This document shows positions 35,280-44,894 of a stretch of DNA of 64,000 nt, piece after piece. Location of the stretch: the NCBI GenBank assembly GCA_902561795.1, contig CACERG010000002.1, forward strand, positions 62,001 through 126,000, in the 5' to 3' direction. The position numbers and the translations under genes were made by a program. This DNA is from an uncultured Bacteroidota bacterium (lineage in GTDB: Bacteria; Bacteroidota; Bacteroidia; Flavobacteriales; Flavobacteriaceae). The notes under the pieces were generated by a model. It worked only from the letters and a program-made list of their open reading frames with translations, was not told where the DNA came from and did not search any database. The stretch's first letter is position 1. Every line of letters starts with the position of its first letter.

Positions 35280-36680
35280 ATGAATAATTTTGATGTTGCA
35301 ATTATAGGCTCCGGTCCTGGCGGCTACGTAGCGGCTATACGTAGTGCCCAGCTAGGCATGAAAACAGCGTTAGTTGAAAAATATGATACCCTTGGTGGGA
35401 CTTGCCTAAATGTAGGGTGTATTCCATCTAAATCTTTATTAGATTCATCCCATCATTATGAGGATGCAATTAAACATTTTTCAGAACATGGAATTGAATT
35501 TGATGGTAAAGTGAAAGTAAATTTTAAACAAATGATTGATCGTAAAACTGAGGTGGTAAATCAGACTACTAAGGGAATTAATTATTTGATGGAAAAAAAT
35601 AATATTAGCGTATATCATGGTATTGGCAGTTTTATAGATTCAAACCACATTAAAATCTCTTCAGATAAGGAACAAATAATTGAAGCTAAAAACATAATTA
35701 TCGCAACTGGATCTAAACCTGGTAATTTGCCTTTTATTAAAGTTGATAAAGAAAGAATAATTACTTCAACTGAGGCATTAAAGTTAAAAGAAATTCCCAA
35801 ACATATAGTAGTTATCGGAGGTGGAGTAATAGGTTTAGAATTGGGACAAGTTTACCGAAGGTTAGGTGCCGAAATATCTGTTATTGAGTATGCTGATAGA
35901 ATTACTTCTGTAATGGATGCATCTTTATCAAGAGAGCTAATGAAAGTTATGAAAAAACAAGGGGTTAAATTTTATTTGTCTCATGAAGTTAAAAAAGTTG
36001 AAAGAAAAAATAAAGAAGTAATCATAACGGCATTAAACAAAACAGGTGAAAGTATAAATTTTAAAGGTGATTATTGTTTAGTTTCAGTAGGTAGAAAACC
36101 CAACACTGACTTACTAAATATCGAAGCAGCGGGAGTGAAAGTTGATAAATCGGGTCGTGTTGAAGTGAATCAACATTTACAAACAGCTAACTCAAATATT
36201 TATGCGATTGGCGATGTAGTCAGAGGTGCAATGTTAGCACATAAAGCTGAAGAGGAAGGGGTAATGGTTGCAGAGTTTATCGCAGGACAGAAGCCGCATA
36301 TAGATTATAATTTAATTCCAAATGTTATATATACCTGGCCTGAAGTTGCTTCGGTAGGTAAAACCGAAGAGCAGCTTAAAAGCGAGGGGAAATCTTATAA
36401 ATCTGGACAGTTTCCAATGCGTGCTCTAGGTCGAGCAAGGGCAAGCATGGATACTGATGGATTTGTTAAAATTTTAGCTGATTCATCAACAGATGAAGTT
36501 TTGGGAGTACATATGATAGGAGCAAGAGCAGCTGATCTAATAGCTGAAGCTGTCACAGCAATGGAGTTTCGTGCTTCTGCCGAGGATATTGCACGTATGA
36601 GCCACTCACATCCTACATACGCAGAGGCCATAAAAGAAGCCGCTCTTGCAGCTTCAGAAAATCGTCCTCTTCATATATAA
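35280..36680 (+). CDS. lpdA: Dihydrolipoyl dehydrogenase
   Basis: 466 residues from the ATG at 35280; a TTG at 35268 is disfavoured because the likely promoter leaves no room for it. The FAD motif GSGPGG is at 10-15, the redox disulfide Cys42/Cys47 in GGTCLNVGC, the NAD motif GGGVIGLELG near 180, and the active-site pair His444/Glu449 in HSHPTYAE from the other subunit. This is the E3 component that reoxidises lipoamide for pyruvate or 2-oxoglutarate dehydrogenases and glycine cleavage. No E1 or E2 gene is near. It converges on argH, 49 bases away, with no clear terminator between. Confidence 0.96.
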   Translation: MNNFDVAIIGSGPGGYVAAIRSAQLGMKTALVEKYDTLGGTCLNVGCIPSKSLLDSSHHYEDAIKHFSEHGIEFDGKVKVNFKQMIDRKTEVVNQTTKGINYLMEKNNISVYHGIGSFIDSNHIKISSDKEQIIEAKNIIIATGSKPGNLPFIKVDKERIITSTEALKLKEIPKHIVVIGGGVIGLELGQVYRRLGAEISVIEYADRITSVMDASLSRELMKVMKKQGVKFYLSHEVKKVERKNKEVIITALNKTGESINFKGDYCLVSVGRKPNTDLLNIEAAGVKVDKSGRVEVNQHLQTANSNIYAIGDVVRGAMLAHKAEEEGVMVAEFIAGQKPHIDYNLIPNVIYTWPEVASVGKTEEQLKSEGKSYKSGQFPMRALGRARASMDTDGFVKILADSSTDEVLGVHMIGARAADLIAEAVTAMEFRASAEDIARMSHSHPTYAEAIKEAALAASENRPLHI

Positions 36681-36729
36681 TTTTAATTATATTGAAAATG
36701 CCGAGGTAAATGAATTTTGAAGACTTTTA

Positions 36730-38013
36730 TTATAAAAAAGGCTTAATTTTTTCTTTTAATTTATCTAATGCTAAATTACCCAAGCTACCAATATGTTTGT
36801 ATTTTAATTTTCGATCAGGTTTAAACTTTCCTTTTTCTATAACATTTGCTAATTTTCTATAAGCGTCCCTAAATGTCTTTCCTTTTAAAACCTCTTTGTT
36901 TAGCGATTCAACCGTGAAAAGATGATCATATTTCTTTTGATCGATAATATTATTTGAGACCTTAATTTTGGGTAAACTTAAAAGTAGAATTTCCAAACAA
37001 GCTTTAGTTTCATTAATAGATTCAATTATTGCACCTTTAGCTTGTTGTAAATCTCTATGGTAGCCGCTAGGAAGATTTGATGTTAAGAGAGTTAGCTGAT
37101 TTGGTAATCCTTTAATCATATTAAATTTTGCTCTTACTAATTCAAACAAATCTGGATTTTTTTTGTGAGGCATAATGCTCGAACCAGTAGTCAAATCATC
37201 AGGAAATGAAATAAAATCATAATCTTGTCCCATATAAAGACATATATCCATGCAAAATTTTGAAAGAGTATCTCCAAAAGCTGATAAAGAAATTGCAACA
37301 CTTTTTTCAAGCTTTCCTCTACTCATCTGTGCAGCAACAGAATTAATCTTAAGTTCCGAAAACCCTAATATTTTAGTAGTTAAATCTCTGTCTATTGGAA
37401 ATGAACTTCCGTAGCCTGCTGCACTTCCAAGTGGGTTTTGATCTGTAATTTTATATGCGCTTTGCCAAAAGTAAAGATCATCTATTAAACATTCAGCATA
37501 CGCAGAAAACCATAAACCAAAAGATGAGGGCATTGCAATTTGGAGATGAGTATAACCAGGGAGTAGGTTATCTTGATATTTTTTCGCTAATGATAGAAGT
37601 AGATCAAAAAGCTTAATTATTTTGGTTTTAATTTCACTTAATTCTTTTTTAACATAAAGATGCATAGCAACTAATACCTGATCATTTCTTGATCTTGCAG
37701 TGTGAACTTTTTTTCCAACTTCTCCAAGTCTTTTGGTTAAAAAATTTTCGATTTTTGAATGTACATCTTCAAATTCCTTTTCAATTTTAAAATTTTTATT
37801 TTTTATTTCTTTTTTAATTTCATCTAAGGCCAAACATAGTTTTTTAACCTCATCATTATTTATTAATCCTACTCTCCCAAGCATTTTAACATGAGCTATT
37901 GAAGCTTCACAATCAAATTCTGCAAGTACCATATCATATTCTCGATCTTTTCCTACAGTGAAAGAGTCTACTTTTTCGTTTAAGTTATTTCCTTTTTTTT
38001 GCCAAAGTTTCAT
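36730..38013 (-). CDS. argH: Argininosuccinate lyase
   Basis: 427 residues, fumarase/aspartase superfamily. The signature GSSIMPHKKNP near 265-275 holds the catalytic Ser loop; the HTARSRNDQV segment near 103-112 binds substrate; and THLQIAMP near 158 provides the catalytic His. It cleaves argininosuccinate to arginine and fumarate, the last step of arginine synthesis. It is the distal gene of a nine-gene operon, one base after the argE-like gene. Slightly shorter than the usual 460 residues of enterobacterial ArgH because the C-terminal helices are trimmed, as is normal in Bacteroidota. Confidence 0.95.
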   Translation of the reverse strand: MKLWQKKGNNLNEKVDSFTVGKDREYDMVLAEFDCEASIAHVKMLGRVGLINNDEVKKLCLALDEIKKEIKNKNFKIEKEFEDVHSKIENFLTKRLGEVGKKVHTARSRNDQVLVAMHLYVKKELSEIKTKIIKLFDLLLSLAKKYQDNLLPGYTHLQIAMPSSFGLWFSAYAECLIDDLYFWQSAYKITDQNPLGSAAGYGSSFPIDRDLTTKILGFSELKINSVAAQMSRGKLEKSVAISLSAFGDTLSKFCMDICLYMGQDYDFISFPDDLTTGSSIMPHKKNPDLFELVRAKFNMIKGLPNQLTLLTSNLPSGYHRDLQQAKGAIIESINETKACLEILLLSLPKIKVSNNIIDQKKYDHLFTVESLNKEVLKGKTFRDAYRKLANVIEKGKFKPDRKLKYKHIGSLGNLALDKLKEKIKPFL

Positions 38014-38014
38014 A

Positions 38015-39064
38015 TTAAATTATTTGTTTTAGTAGATTGATATAAATTGAAATACCTTCCTCAATTTCTTTGACATAAATAAATTCATCAGAAGAATGAG
38101 AGCGAGTAGAATCTCCAGGACCAAGTTTTAAAGAGGGGCAGCTCAATGATGCTTGATCTGACAGGGTAGGGGAACCATATGTTTTTCTTCCTAGCTTTTC
38201 TCCAGCTTTTACAATTGGATGATCAATACTTATAGAAGAACTTTTTAGGTGTAGTGATCTTGCTTTTACATTACAAGGCAAAGCTTTTTGTATCACTTCA
38301 TCAATCTCATGATTTTGATAGCATTCATTTACCCTGACATCGAGTACCAATTTGACTTCAGATGGAACTACATTATGCTGACTACCAGCATTAATTTGTG
38401 TGAGTGTTAGTTTTACGGGACCCAAAATTGGTGAGACCTTTTCAAAAGAAATATTTTCGATTTTTTTAATTATCTCAGGTAATTTCATAAGTGGATTATC
38501 CTTATTGGGATGTGCAGCATGACTAGGTGTTCCTTTAATTTCAATATCAAAAACAACTAATCCTTTCTCTGCAATTGCTAATTCCATTTGAGTTGGCTCT
38601 CCGATTATGGCAAAGTTAATCTTAGGCAAGTAGGGTATTAAATAACGTAAACTTTTATCCCCTGCAGTTTCTTCTTCGGCAGAGGCTACCATTAATAGAT
38701 TATATTTCAAGTTTGGATTTTTGTAGAAATAATTAAAGCATGCCAAAAGAGAAACTAATGCTCCACCTGCATCATTACTTCCTAGACCATATAATTTACC
38801 ATCTGAAATATCCGCTCTAAAAGGATCTCTAGTATAAGCTTTATTCGGAAGAACTGTATCGTGATGTGAATTAAGTAATAAAGTTGGTTTTTTAGGATCA
38901 AACGATTTATTTACAGCCCATAAATTATTTTCCTTTCTTTGGAAAGGTATATTAGAATCTTGAAACCATTTCTCAAGGCGTTTTGCAGTTCCTGATTCAT
39001 TTTTAGAGAAAGACTCTATTTCAATCAAATCCTGTAATAGTTTTATTGCTCTTTGATTCAACAT
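38015..39064 (-). CDS. argE: M20 family deacylase, ArgE-like N-acyl-ornithine/citrulline deacylase
   Basis: 349 residues of the M20 zinc-peptidase family. Metal-site motifs are LNSHHDTV, GLGSNDAGGAL, the catalytic-glutamate segment ASAEEETAG, a lid domain around 165-270, and a late DQASL/HSSDEF His near the C-terminus. In the operon it is the only deacylase, so it should release acetate or succinate from N-acyl-citrulline made by the carbamoyltransferase downstream of which it acts. It starts at the base where argB's stop ends (one-base overlap at 39064). Acyl specificity cannot be read. Confidence 0.85.
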   Translation of the reverse strand: MLNQRAIKLLQDLIEIESFSKNESGTAKRLEKWFQDSNIPFQRKENNLWAVNKSFDPKKPTLLLNSHHDTVLPNKAYTRDPFRADISDGKLYGLGSNDAGGALVSLLACFNYFYKNPNLKYNLLMVASAEEETAGDKSLRYLIPYLPKINFAIIGEPTQMELAIAEKGLVVFDIEIKGTPSHAAHPNKDNPLMKLPEIIKKIENISFEKVSPILGPVKLTLTQINAGSQHNVVPSEVKLVLDVRVNECYQNHEIDEVIQKALPCNVKARSLHLKSSSISIDHPIVKAGEKLGRKTYGSPTLSDQASLSCPSLKLGPGDSTRSHSSDEFIYVKEIEEGISIYINLLKQII

Positions 39065-39837
39065 TACTTTTTAATTTTAGTAAATTGATTTTTTTGTGAA
39101 AAAATACTTGAGTTTCCAATACGAATTTCTTGAACACCCTTTTCTAAAGATTCGAAACAATTATGCAATTTAGGCATCATACCTTGGGATATAGTTCCTC
39201 TATTTTTTAGTTCATGATATTTTTTCGTATCAATGAAGGGTATAACCGAGTTTTCATCATTAATATTTTCTAGAACTCCCATTTTCTCAAAGCAATATGT
39301 TAGTATAACTTTAAAATTTTTAGATAAAGCAGATGCAATTGAAGCAGCAATTGTATCGGCATTTGTATTTAGAAGCTGTCCTTTTCTGTCGTGGGTAACT
39401 GAACAACAAATAGGAACAATATTTTGTTTAATTAGCCCTGTAAAAAATGGAATATTTATTTCAGTTAAATCGCCAACAAAACCAAAATCAATATCCTTTA
39501 TGGGCCTTTTTATCGCAGAGTAAGCATTTCCGTCTGCACCAGAAATTCCCAAAGCGTTGCAAGAAATTGACTGAAGAAGTGAAACGATTTTTTTATTTAT
39601 TTTCCCTGCATAAACCATTGTTATAAGGTCAAGACTATCAGAATCTGTGATTCTTCTTCCTCCTTCAATTTTAATTTCTAAACCTATTTTTTTAGAGATG
39701 TTATTAGCTTCATTTCCACCACCATGGACTAAAATTTTTGATTCTTCCAGGCTAGCAAAATCTTCTAAAAATGATATTAAAGAATCCTTATTTTCTATTA
39801 CTTTTCCACCAATTTTGACAACATGTAATTTATCCAT
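39064..39837 (-). CDS. argB: N-acetylglutamate kinase (or N-acylglutamate kinase)
   Basis: 257 residues of the amino-acid kinase fold. The N-terminal VVKIGGKVIENK is the phosphate-binding lysine region; LVHGGGNEANNISKKIG and the LGISGADGNAYSAIKRP segments bind substrate; NTNADTIAASIASAL lies near the nucleotide site. It phosphorylates N-acylglutamate, the second step of arginine synthesis. It overlaps the carbamoyltransferase gene by eight bases at its start. No extended N-terminal helix of the arginine-inhibited hexameric type is present, so feedback inhibition at this step may be weak; that is inference. Confidence 0.92.
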   Translation of the reverse strand: MDKLHVVKIGGKVIENKDSLISFLEDFASLEESKILVHGGGNEANNISKKIGLEIKIEGGRRITDSDSLDLITMVYAGKINKKIVSLLQSISCNALGISGADGNAYSAIKRPIKDIDFGFVGDLTEINIPFFTGLIKQNIVPICCSVTHDRKGQLLNTNADTIAASIASALSKNFKVILTYCFEKMGVLENINDENSVIPFIDTKKYHELKNRGTISQGMMPKLHNCFESLEKGVQEIRIGNSSIFSQKNQFTKIKK

Positions 39838-40777
39838 TTTCTAGTATTTTTTTTAATACTAATTGAGCAGAATATGTCCTATTATTCGCTTGTTCAATAA
39901 TTAATGAATTATTACTATCCAAAACTTCATCTGATGCGACTATATTTCTTCTAATTGGTAAACAGTGCATAAATTTTGCATTATTGGTAAGTTTCATTTT
40001 TTTTGCAGTTATCATCCAGGTGTCGTCAGTTTTTAAAATTTTTCCGTAATCCGAGTATGAACACCAATTTTTAGCATAGACAAAATCGGCACCTTCTAAT
40101 GCTTGTTCCTGATTGTAAACTATAGTATTATCGCCTACAATTAAGGGATTTAACTCATAGCCTTTAGGTTGAGCAATAATAAAATCACAATCTATTTTAT
40201 TTGCCATCCTAACAAATGAATTTCCAACTGCATGTGGTAATGCTTTTGGATGAGGAGCCCAAGTAAGAACAATTTTTGGACGTTTTACTTTATTATTTTC
40301 CTTAATTGTGATTGCATCTGCTAAAGCTTGAAGTGGATGTGAAGTAGCACTTTCCATATTAATTACTGGTATACTCGCATATTTTTTAAAACTTTTTAGA
40401 ACAATTTCTTTCTCATCATTTTCTTTGCTATTTAAACTTGCAAAAGCTCTAATTGCGACCATATCGCAATATTGTGAAACAACAGATGCAGCTTCTTTTA
40501 TATGCTCAGAGCGCAAACCACTCATTTGAATACCATCCTCAAATTCTAATGCCCATGCTTCATTTGAAAAATTCATTACCATTGTTTTTAATCCCAAAAG
40601 TTGAGCTGCTTTTTGTGAACTGAGACGCGTTCTTAGACTAGGATTAAAAAAAAGCATACCTAAATTTTTTCGATTTCCAAGTGATTTAAAAGCAAATGGA
40701 TTTCTTTTTAGTTCAATGGCCTCATATATAGCCTCACTCAGACTAGGCAGATCGTTAAGAGTTAGAAATTGTTCCAT
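39830..40777 (-). CDS. argF': N-succinylornithine/N-acetylornithine carbamoyltransferase (Bacteroidota type)
   Basis: 315 residues of the aspartate/ornithine carbamoyltransferase superfamily. The carbamoyl-phosphate motif is here FFNPSLRTRLSSQKAA instead of the STRT motif of ordinary OTCases, the mark of the acyl-ornithine group. The C-terminal HCLPIRRN replaces the HCLPA motif. The enzyme carbamoylates N-acylornithine, so ornithine is never freed before this step. In Bacteroides fragilis the substrate is N-succinylornithine, in Xanthomonas N-acetylornithine; the choice is set by a few residues I cannot place with certainty here. It sits between argD and argB. Confidence 0.9.
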   Translation of the reverse strand: MEQFLTLNDLPSLSEAIYEAIELKRNPFAFKSLGNRKNLGMLFFNPSLRTRLSSQKAAQLLGLKTMVMNFSNEAWALEFEDGIQMSGLRSEHIKEAASVVSQYCDMVAIRAFASLNSKENDEKEIVLKSFKKYASIPVINMESATSHPLQALADAITIKENNKVKRPKIVLTWAPHPKALPHAVGNSFVRMANKIDCDFIIAQPKGYELNPLIVGDNTIVYNQEQALEGADFVYAKNWCSYSDYGKILKTDDTWMITAKKMKLTNNAKFMHCLPIRRNIVASDEVLDSNNSLIIEQANNRTYSAQLVLKKILENG

Positions 40778-41917
40778 TTAATTATAGTTTTTTTCCATTT
40801 CCTTTTCAAGAGACTTGAAAAAATATTCAAAATGTTTTTCTTGTATTGTAAGAGGAGGTAATATTCTTATAAGATTTTTATTACTGCTTCCTCCAGTAAA
40901 AATTTTATAATCATAAATTAATTTCTTTCTCAATGAAGATACTTCAAAATCAAATTCTAAACCTAACATCAATCCCCTTCCTTTAATTTTCTTTATTTTC
41001 TTTATTGAAGATGCTTTATTTTTAAAATATTTTTCAAGAGACTTAGTCTTTTCTTGTAGATTATCTTTTTTAATGATATCTAAAACTGCAAGTGATGCTC
41101 TACACGCAAGATGGTTTCCTCCAAATGTAGTTCCAAGAAGACCGTGAGTTGCCTTTATTTTTGGATTAACTAAAATCCCACCAATTGGAAAACCGTTTCC
41201 CATACCTTTGGCCATTGTAATGATGTCAGGATTTATTTTGAATTTTTGAAAAGCAAAAAAAGTTCCTGATCTTCCAAAACCAGATTGGACTTCATCAGCC
41301 ACCAGAGAGCTATGGTATTTCTCACAAATTTTTTCCATCCCATAAACAAATTTTTCATTTGGTTCATCCAATCCACCCACTCCCTGAATTGCTTCAAAAA
41401 TTACTGCACAAACATCCCCTTTAGCAAGCTCAACCTCTAAAGCTGTAAGATCATTAAATGGTAAAAAAGTAACCACCTGTTGTTCATTTAATGGGGCAGT
41501 AATTTTTGCATTATCTGTTGCTGCAACGGCTGCAGAGGTTCTTCCATGAAATGAATTTTTAAATGCAACTATCCTTCTTTTTTGGGTATGAAATGAAGCT
41601 AGTTTTAAAGCGTTTTCAATTGCTTCTGCACCACTATTGCATAAGAAAAGTTCATAATTATCAAGTGAAGAATGTTCGCCTATTGCATCTGCCAATCTTT
41701 TTTGAAGTGGATTTTGAATAGCATTAGAATAAAATGCAATTTGATCCAATTGATCTTTTATTTGTTTAATATAATGAGGGTGACTATGACCAATCGATAT
41801 AACCGCATGACCGCCGTACAGATCTAGATATTTCCCACCTTGATTGTCATAGACATAGACATCTTTCGCTCTGCTAGGCTTTACTTCATAAAATGGATAT
41901 ACGTCAAATAAATTCAT
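40778..41917 (-). CDS. argD: Acetylornithine (N-acylornithine) aminotransferase
   Basis: 379 residues, class III PLP aminotransferase. The N-terminal DLYGGHAVISIGHSHP, the cofactor segment LCNSGAEAIENALKLA, the FHGRTSAA loop and the Schiff-base lysine in ITMAKGMGNGFPIGG are all present. It converts N-acylglutamate semialdehyde to N-acylornithine. Its stop is one base from the start of the carbamoyltransferase gene that takes its product, and it follows proC by 14 bases. It is shorter than enterobacterial ArgD by about 25 residues. Confidence 0.93.
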   Translation of the reverse strand: MNLFDVYPFYEVKPSRAKDVYVYDNQGGKYLDLYGGHAVISIGHSHPHYIKQIKDQLDQIAFYSNAIQNPLQKRLADAIGEHSSLDNYELFLCNSGAEAIENALKLASFHTQKRRIVAFKNSFHGRTSAAVAATDNAKITAPLNEQQVVTFLPFNDLTALEVELAKGDVCAVIFEAIQGVGGLDEPNEKFVYGMEKICEKYHSSLVADEVQSGFGRSGTFFAFQKFKINPDIITMAKGMGNGFPIGGILVNPKIKATHGLLGTTFGGNHLACRASLAVLDIIKKDNLQEKTKSLEKYFKNKASSIKKIKKIKGRGLMLGLEFDFEVSSLRKKLIYDYKIFTGGSSNKNLIRILPPLTIQEKHFEYFFKSLEKEMEKNYN

Positions 41918-41931
41918 TTATATTGGATTTA

Positions 41932-42726
41932 TTATTTTTTAGCGATTTCATTTATTTTATCAAAAGATGCATTAAGACCTCTGATAAGTGATGAACTCAA
42001 TCCTTGATGCTCCATTTCATTTAAACCCGTAATAGTACAACCCCTTGGTGTTGTCACTCTATCTATCTCTTCTTCAGGGTGAGTACCTGTTTCAATAAGA
42101 AGACTGGATGCACCCATAGCAGTTTGCATCGACATTTTTAATGCTATATCTGCATCAAAACCTAATTGAACACCACCTTGTGTTGTAGCTCTAATTAATC
42201 TCATCCAGAAAGCGATTCCACTTGCACATAAAACCGTAGCAGCCTGCATATGGCTTTCCTCAATAATTAAAGTTGTTCCTAAGCCATTAAATATAGCTTC
42301 TGCAATTGCTAAAACCTTTTTCCCTTTTATATTACTACACAGGCATGTCATAGATTTTCTTACAGATATAGCCGTATTAGGCATTGATCTTATAATTGGT
42401 AATTTATTTCCGATAATTTCTTCTACACGTTTAAGAGTAAATCCTGTAACCGTTGATATAACTATATGATTTTCCTTCAGATCTGGACTAATATTTTCCA
42501 AAACATTGTCTAACTGGTTAGGCTGTACGGCTAAAATCAAAATATCCGAATTTTTAACTGCCTCATTATTATCTTTTGTGATAGAAACATTTTTATATTC
42601 TTTCATAGATTCAATTGAATCTAAATTCCTTTTTGTTAAATATAAAGTTGTGTGGGTGTTATTAATTATCAGACCCTTTGCAATACTTAGGCCTAAATTT
42701 CCAGTTCCAATGACAGCTATTTTCAT
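41932..42726 (-). CDS. proC: Pyrroline-5-carboxylate reductase
   Basis: 264 residues. The N-terminal NAD(P) motif is GTGNLGLSIAKGL (7-19), followed by a Rossmann domain to about 150 and the helical C-domain with the signature region ETGTHPEEEIDRVTTPRGCT and GLNEMEHQGLSSSLIRGL. It reduces pyrroline-5-carboxylate to proline. Its place inside the arginine operon, between argC and argD, ties proline to arginine synthesis through glutamate semialdehyde chemistry and shared regulation. The linkage is a known Bacteroidota arrangement. Confidence 0.95.
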   Translation of the reverse strand: MKIAVIGTGNLGLSIAKGLIINNTHTTLYLTKRNLDSIESMKEYKNVSITKDNNEAVKNSDILILAVQPNQLDNVLENISPDLKENHIVISTVTGFTLKRVEEIIGNKLPIIRSMPNTAISVRKSMTCLCSNIKGKKVLAIAEAIFNGLGTTLIIEESHMQAATVLCASGIAFWMRLIRATTQGGVQLGFDADIALKMSMQTAMGASSLLIETGTHPEEEIDRVTTPRGCTITGLNEMEHQGLSSSLIRGLNASFDKINEIAKK

Positions 42727-42735
42727 TTTTTTATT

Positions 42736-43707
42736 TTAAAAAGTTGAGGCCTTTAGTTGAAGTCCCGCATCTTCTTCCCAGCCCATAATAATATTTGTAT
42801 TTTGAATCGCTTGACCTGCGGCTCCTTTGATTAGATTGTCAAGAATACTAGTGATTAATAATATATTTTCGTGTTTGTATAAATGCAAAAAACAGTAGTT
42901 GCTATTAATTACAGATTTTAAACTAATTTCATTTTCAGAGATTAATGTAAATGGATGTTCCTTGTAAAAGCTTTTATAAATCTTTTTGACATCATTAAGG
43001 CTCCCATTATATTCAGTATAACAAGTTGAAAAAATTCCTCTTGTAAAATTTCCACGATTAGGAAGAAAATTAATTTTTGGGTTACTGCCTAATTGATTTA
43101 CACTTTGATATATTTCTTTTATGTGCTGATGTTTAAAAGGCTTATACCATGAAAAGTTATTATTTCTCCAACTAAAGTGGGATGTTGGATTAAGGCTAAT
43201 TCCTGCACCTGTACTCCCGGTTGTAGCATTGACGTGTAAAGTACTTTTTAAATTTTGATTTTGTGCAAGTGGTAAAATAGATAATTGAATAGCTGTGGCG
43301 AAACACCCTGGGTTTGCAATAGAATCTGAGGATTTAATTTTTTCTTTTTGTAGTTCAGGAAGACCGTAAACAAAATTTCTCCCATTAAAACTGCTACCAC
43401 TTTTTAACCTAAAATCATTACCTAAATCAACTATCAATGTTTTTTTAGATAAGTTGTTATTTTTTAAAAACTCTAATGAGTTACCATGACCTAAACACAG
43501 GTAGACCACATCAATATTTTTATTTATTTTTTTTGTAAATTTTACTTCTGTTTGACCCAATAAATCAGCATGGCACGTTGAAATTTTTTCACCTTCTTTA
43601 GACCTACTATAGACAAAATCTAATTCCAAAAAAGGGTGTTGAAGAATTAATCTAATAAGCTCTCCACCTGTATAACCAGAACCACCAACAACTCCTACTC
43701 TAATCAT
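42736..43707 (-). CDS. argC: N-acetyl-gamma-glutamyl-phosphate reductase
   Basis: 323 residues. The NADP motif GGSGYTGGELIRL is at 9-21, the catalytic Cys lies in SIANPGCFATAIQLS near 132-146, and GSTGAGISLNPTSHFSWRN and HQHIKEIYQ provide the substrate pocket and His. It reduces N-acyl-glutamyl phosphate to the semialdehyde. It overlaps argG by eight bases at its start and is followed after nine bases by proC. The length matches the ArgC type 1 family. Confidence 0.94.
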   Translation of the reverse strand: MIRVGVVGGSGYTGGELIRLILQHPFLELDFVYSRSKEGEKISTCHADLLGQTEVKFTKKINKNIDVVYLCLGHGNSLEFLKNNNLSKKTLIVDLGNDFRLKSGSSFNGRNFVYGLPELQKEKIKSSDSIANPGCFATAIQLSILPLAQNQNLKSTLHVNATTGSTGAGISLNPTSHFSWRNNNFSWYKPFKHQHIKEIYQSVNQLGSNPKINFLPNRGNFTRGIFSTCYTEYNGSLNDVKKIYKSFYKEHPFTLISENEISLKSVINSNYCFLHLYKHENILLITSILDNLIKGAAGQAIQNTNIIMGWEEDAGLQLKASTF

Positions 43708-44893
43708 CTTTTTTATTTAAATTGTAATATATTTTTGACGAATTACCGGTTAATTTGATAAATCCTTTTGCTTCCTCAGCTGTCCAACCTTCATTAATTT
43801 CTCCATATTTACCTAATTTTGTTAACATTAAATCATGTGGAGAATCAATTCCCTCAAGTTCGTACCTGTTAGGATGTAATTTGAGATATACCTTACCGCT
43901 AACTTTTTGCTGACTACTTTCCATAAATGCCTCTAAATCTCTCATAACAGGATCTAAATAATGTCCTTCGTGTAGTTGCATTCCATAAAAATTACTTAGT
44001 TGTTCTTTTTGAAAAAGTTGCCATTTACTCAAAGTGTGTTTTTCTAAAAGATGGTGTGCCTTAATGATAATAATTGGAGCTGCAGCCTCAAATCCAACTC
44101 TTCCCTTTATTCCAATGATAGTATCACCAACATGAATATCACGGCCTATTCCAAAATCTCGTGCTAAAATTTGTAGTCTTTGAATTAACTCGAATGGTTT
44201 ACCTTTTTTTCCATTAATAGCAAATAGTTCACCAGTTTTAAATTCTATTTGTAATTCTTCTGATTCAGATTTAATCACTTTACTTGGGTAGGCTGACTCG
44301 GGTAAAGGATCCCGAGAGTTTAATGTTTCACCACCACCTATGCTTATACCCCATAGTCCTGTATTAATTGAGTATTTAGCTTTCTCCCAAGATATATTTA
44401 TCCCATGTGAATTTAAATATTTAATCTCACTTTCTCTTGAGAGGTTTTGATCTCTAATTAGTGAAATAATTTCAATTTCTGGAGCTAAAATTTGAAAGAT
44501 CATATCAAAACGAACTTGATCGTTACCTGCTCCTGTACTACCGTGGGCTATATATTTTGCATTTATTGATTTAGCATAGGAAACTATTTCAACAGCCTGA
44601 ATAATTCTTTCAGCACTTACAGATAACGGGTAGGTATTATTTTTAAGCACATTTCCAAAAATTAAATATTTAACAATTTTGTTATAAAAAGTTTCTAAAC
44701 CGTCTACGTTTTTATATCTATAAGCACCTATTTCATAAGCTCTTTTCTCCATTGATTTGATATCATTATCTGAAAATCCTCCTGTATTTATACAAACTGC
44801 ATGTACTTCATAGTTTTCTTGAGATAATTTCTTAAGACAATATGAAGTATCTAATCCACCACTATAAGCTAAAACTACTTTTTCCTGTTTCAT
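43700..44893 (-). CDS. argG: Argininosuccinate synthase
   Basis: 397 residues from the ATG at 44893; an ATG at 44935 would add 14 residues and overlap the upstream acetyltransferase by 41 bases, while 44893 sits just past its stop and gives the usual N-terminus. The ATP pyrophosphatase loop AYSGGLDTSYCL follows at once. GSTGAGNDQVRF, the SINTGLWGISIGGGE segment and GYDPVMRDLEAF-like late region (LDPVMRDLEAFM) are all landmarks. It condenses citrulline and aspartate. It is the second gene of the arginine operon. Confidence 0.95.
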   Translation of the reverse strand: MKQEKVVLAYSGGLDTSYCLKKLSQENYEVHAVCINTGGFSDNDIKSMEKRAYEIGAYRYKNVDGLETFYNKIVKYLIFGNVLKNNTYPLSVSAERIIQAVEIVSYAKSINAKYIAHGSTGAGNDQVRFDMIFQILAPEIEIISLIRDQNLSRESEIKYLNSHGINISWEKAKYSINTGLWGISIGGGETLNSRDPLPESAYPSKVIKSESEELQIEFKTGELFAINGKKGKPFELIQRLQILARDFGIGRDIHVGDTIIGIKGRVGFEAAAPIIIIKAHHLLEKHTLSKWQLFQKEQLSNFYGMQLHEGHYLDPVMRDLEAFMESSQQKVSGKVYLKLHPNRYELEGIDSPHDLMLTKLGKYGEINEGWTAEEAKGFIKLTGNSSKIYYNLNKKDD

Positions 44894-44894
44894 T

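Noticed and set aside
39233-39844. Plus-strand open frames opposite argB
   Set aside because: Antisense to an intact argB with all catalytic motifs; no independent evidence of coding.
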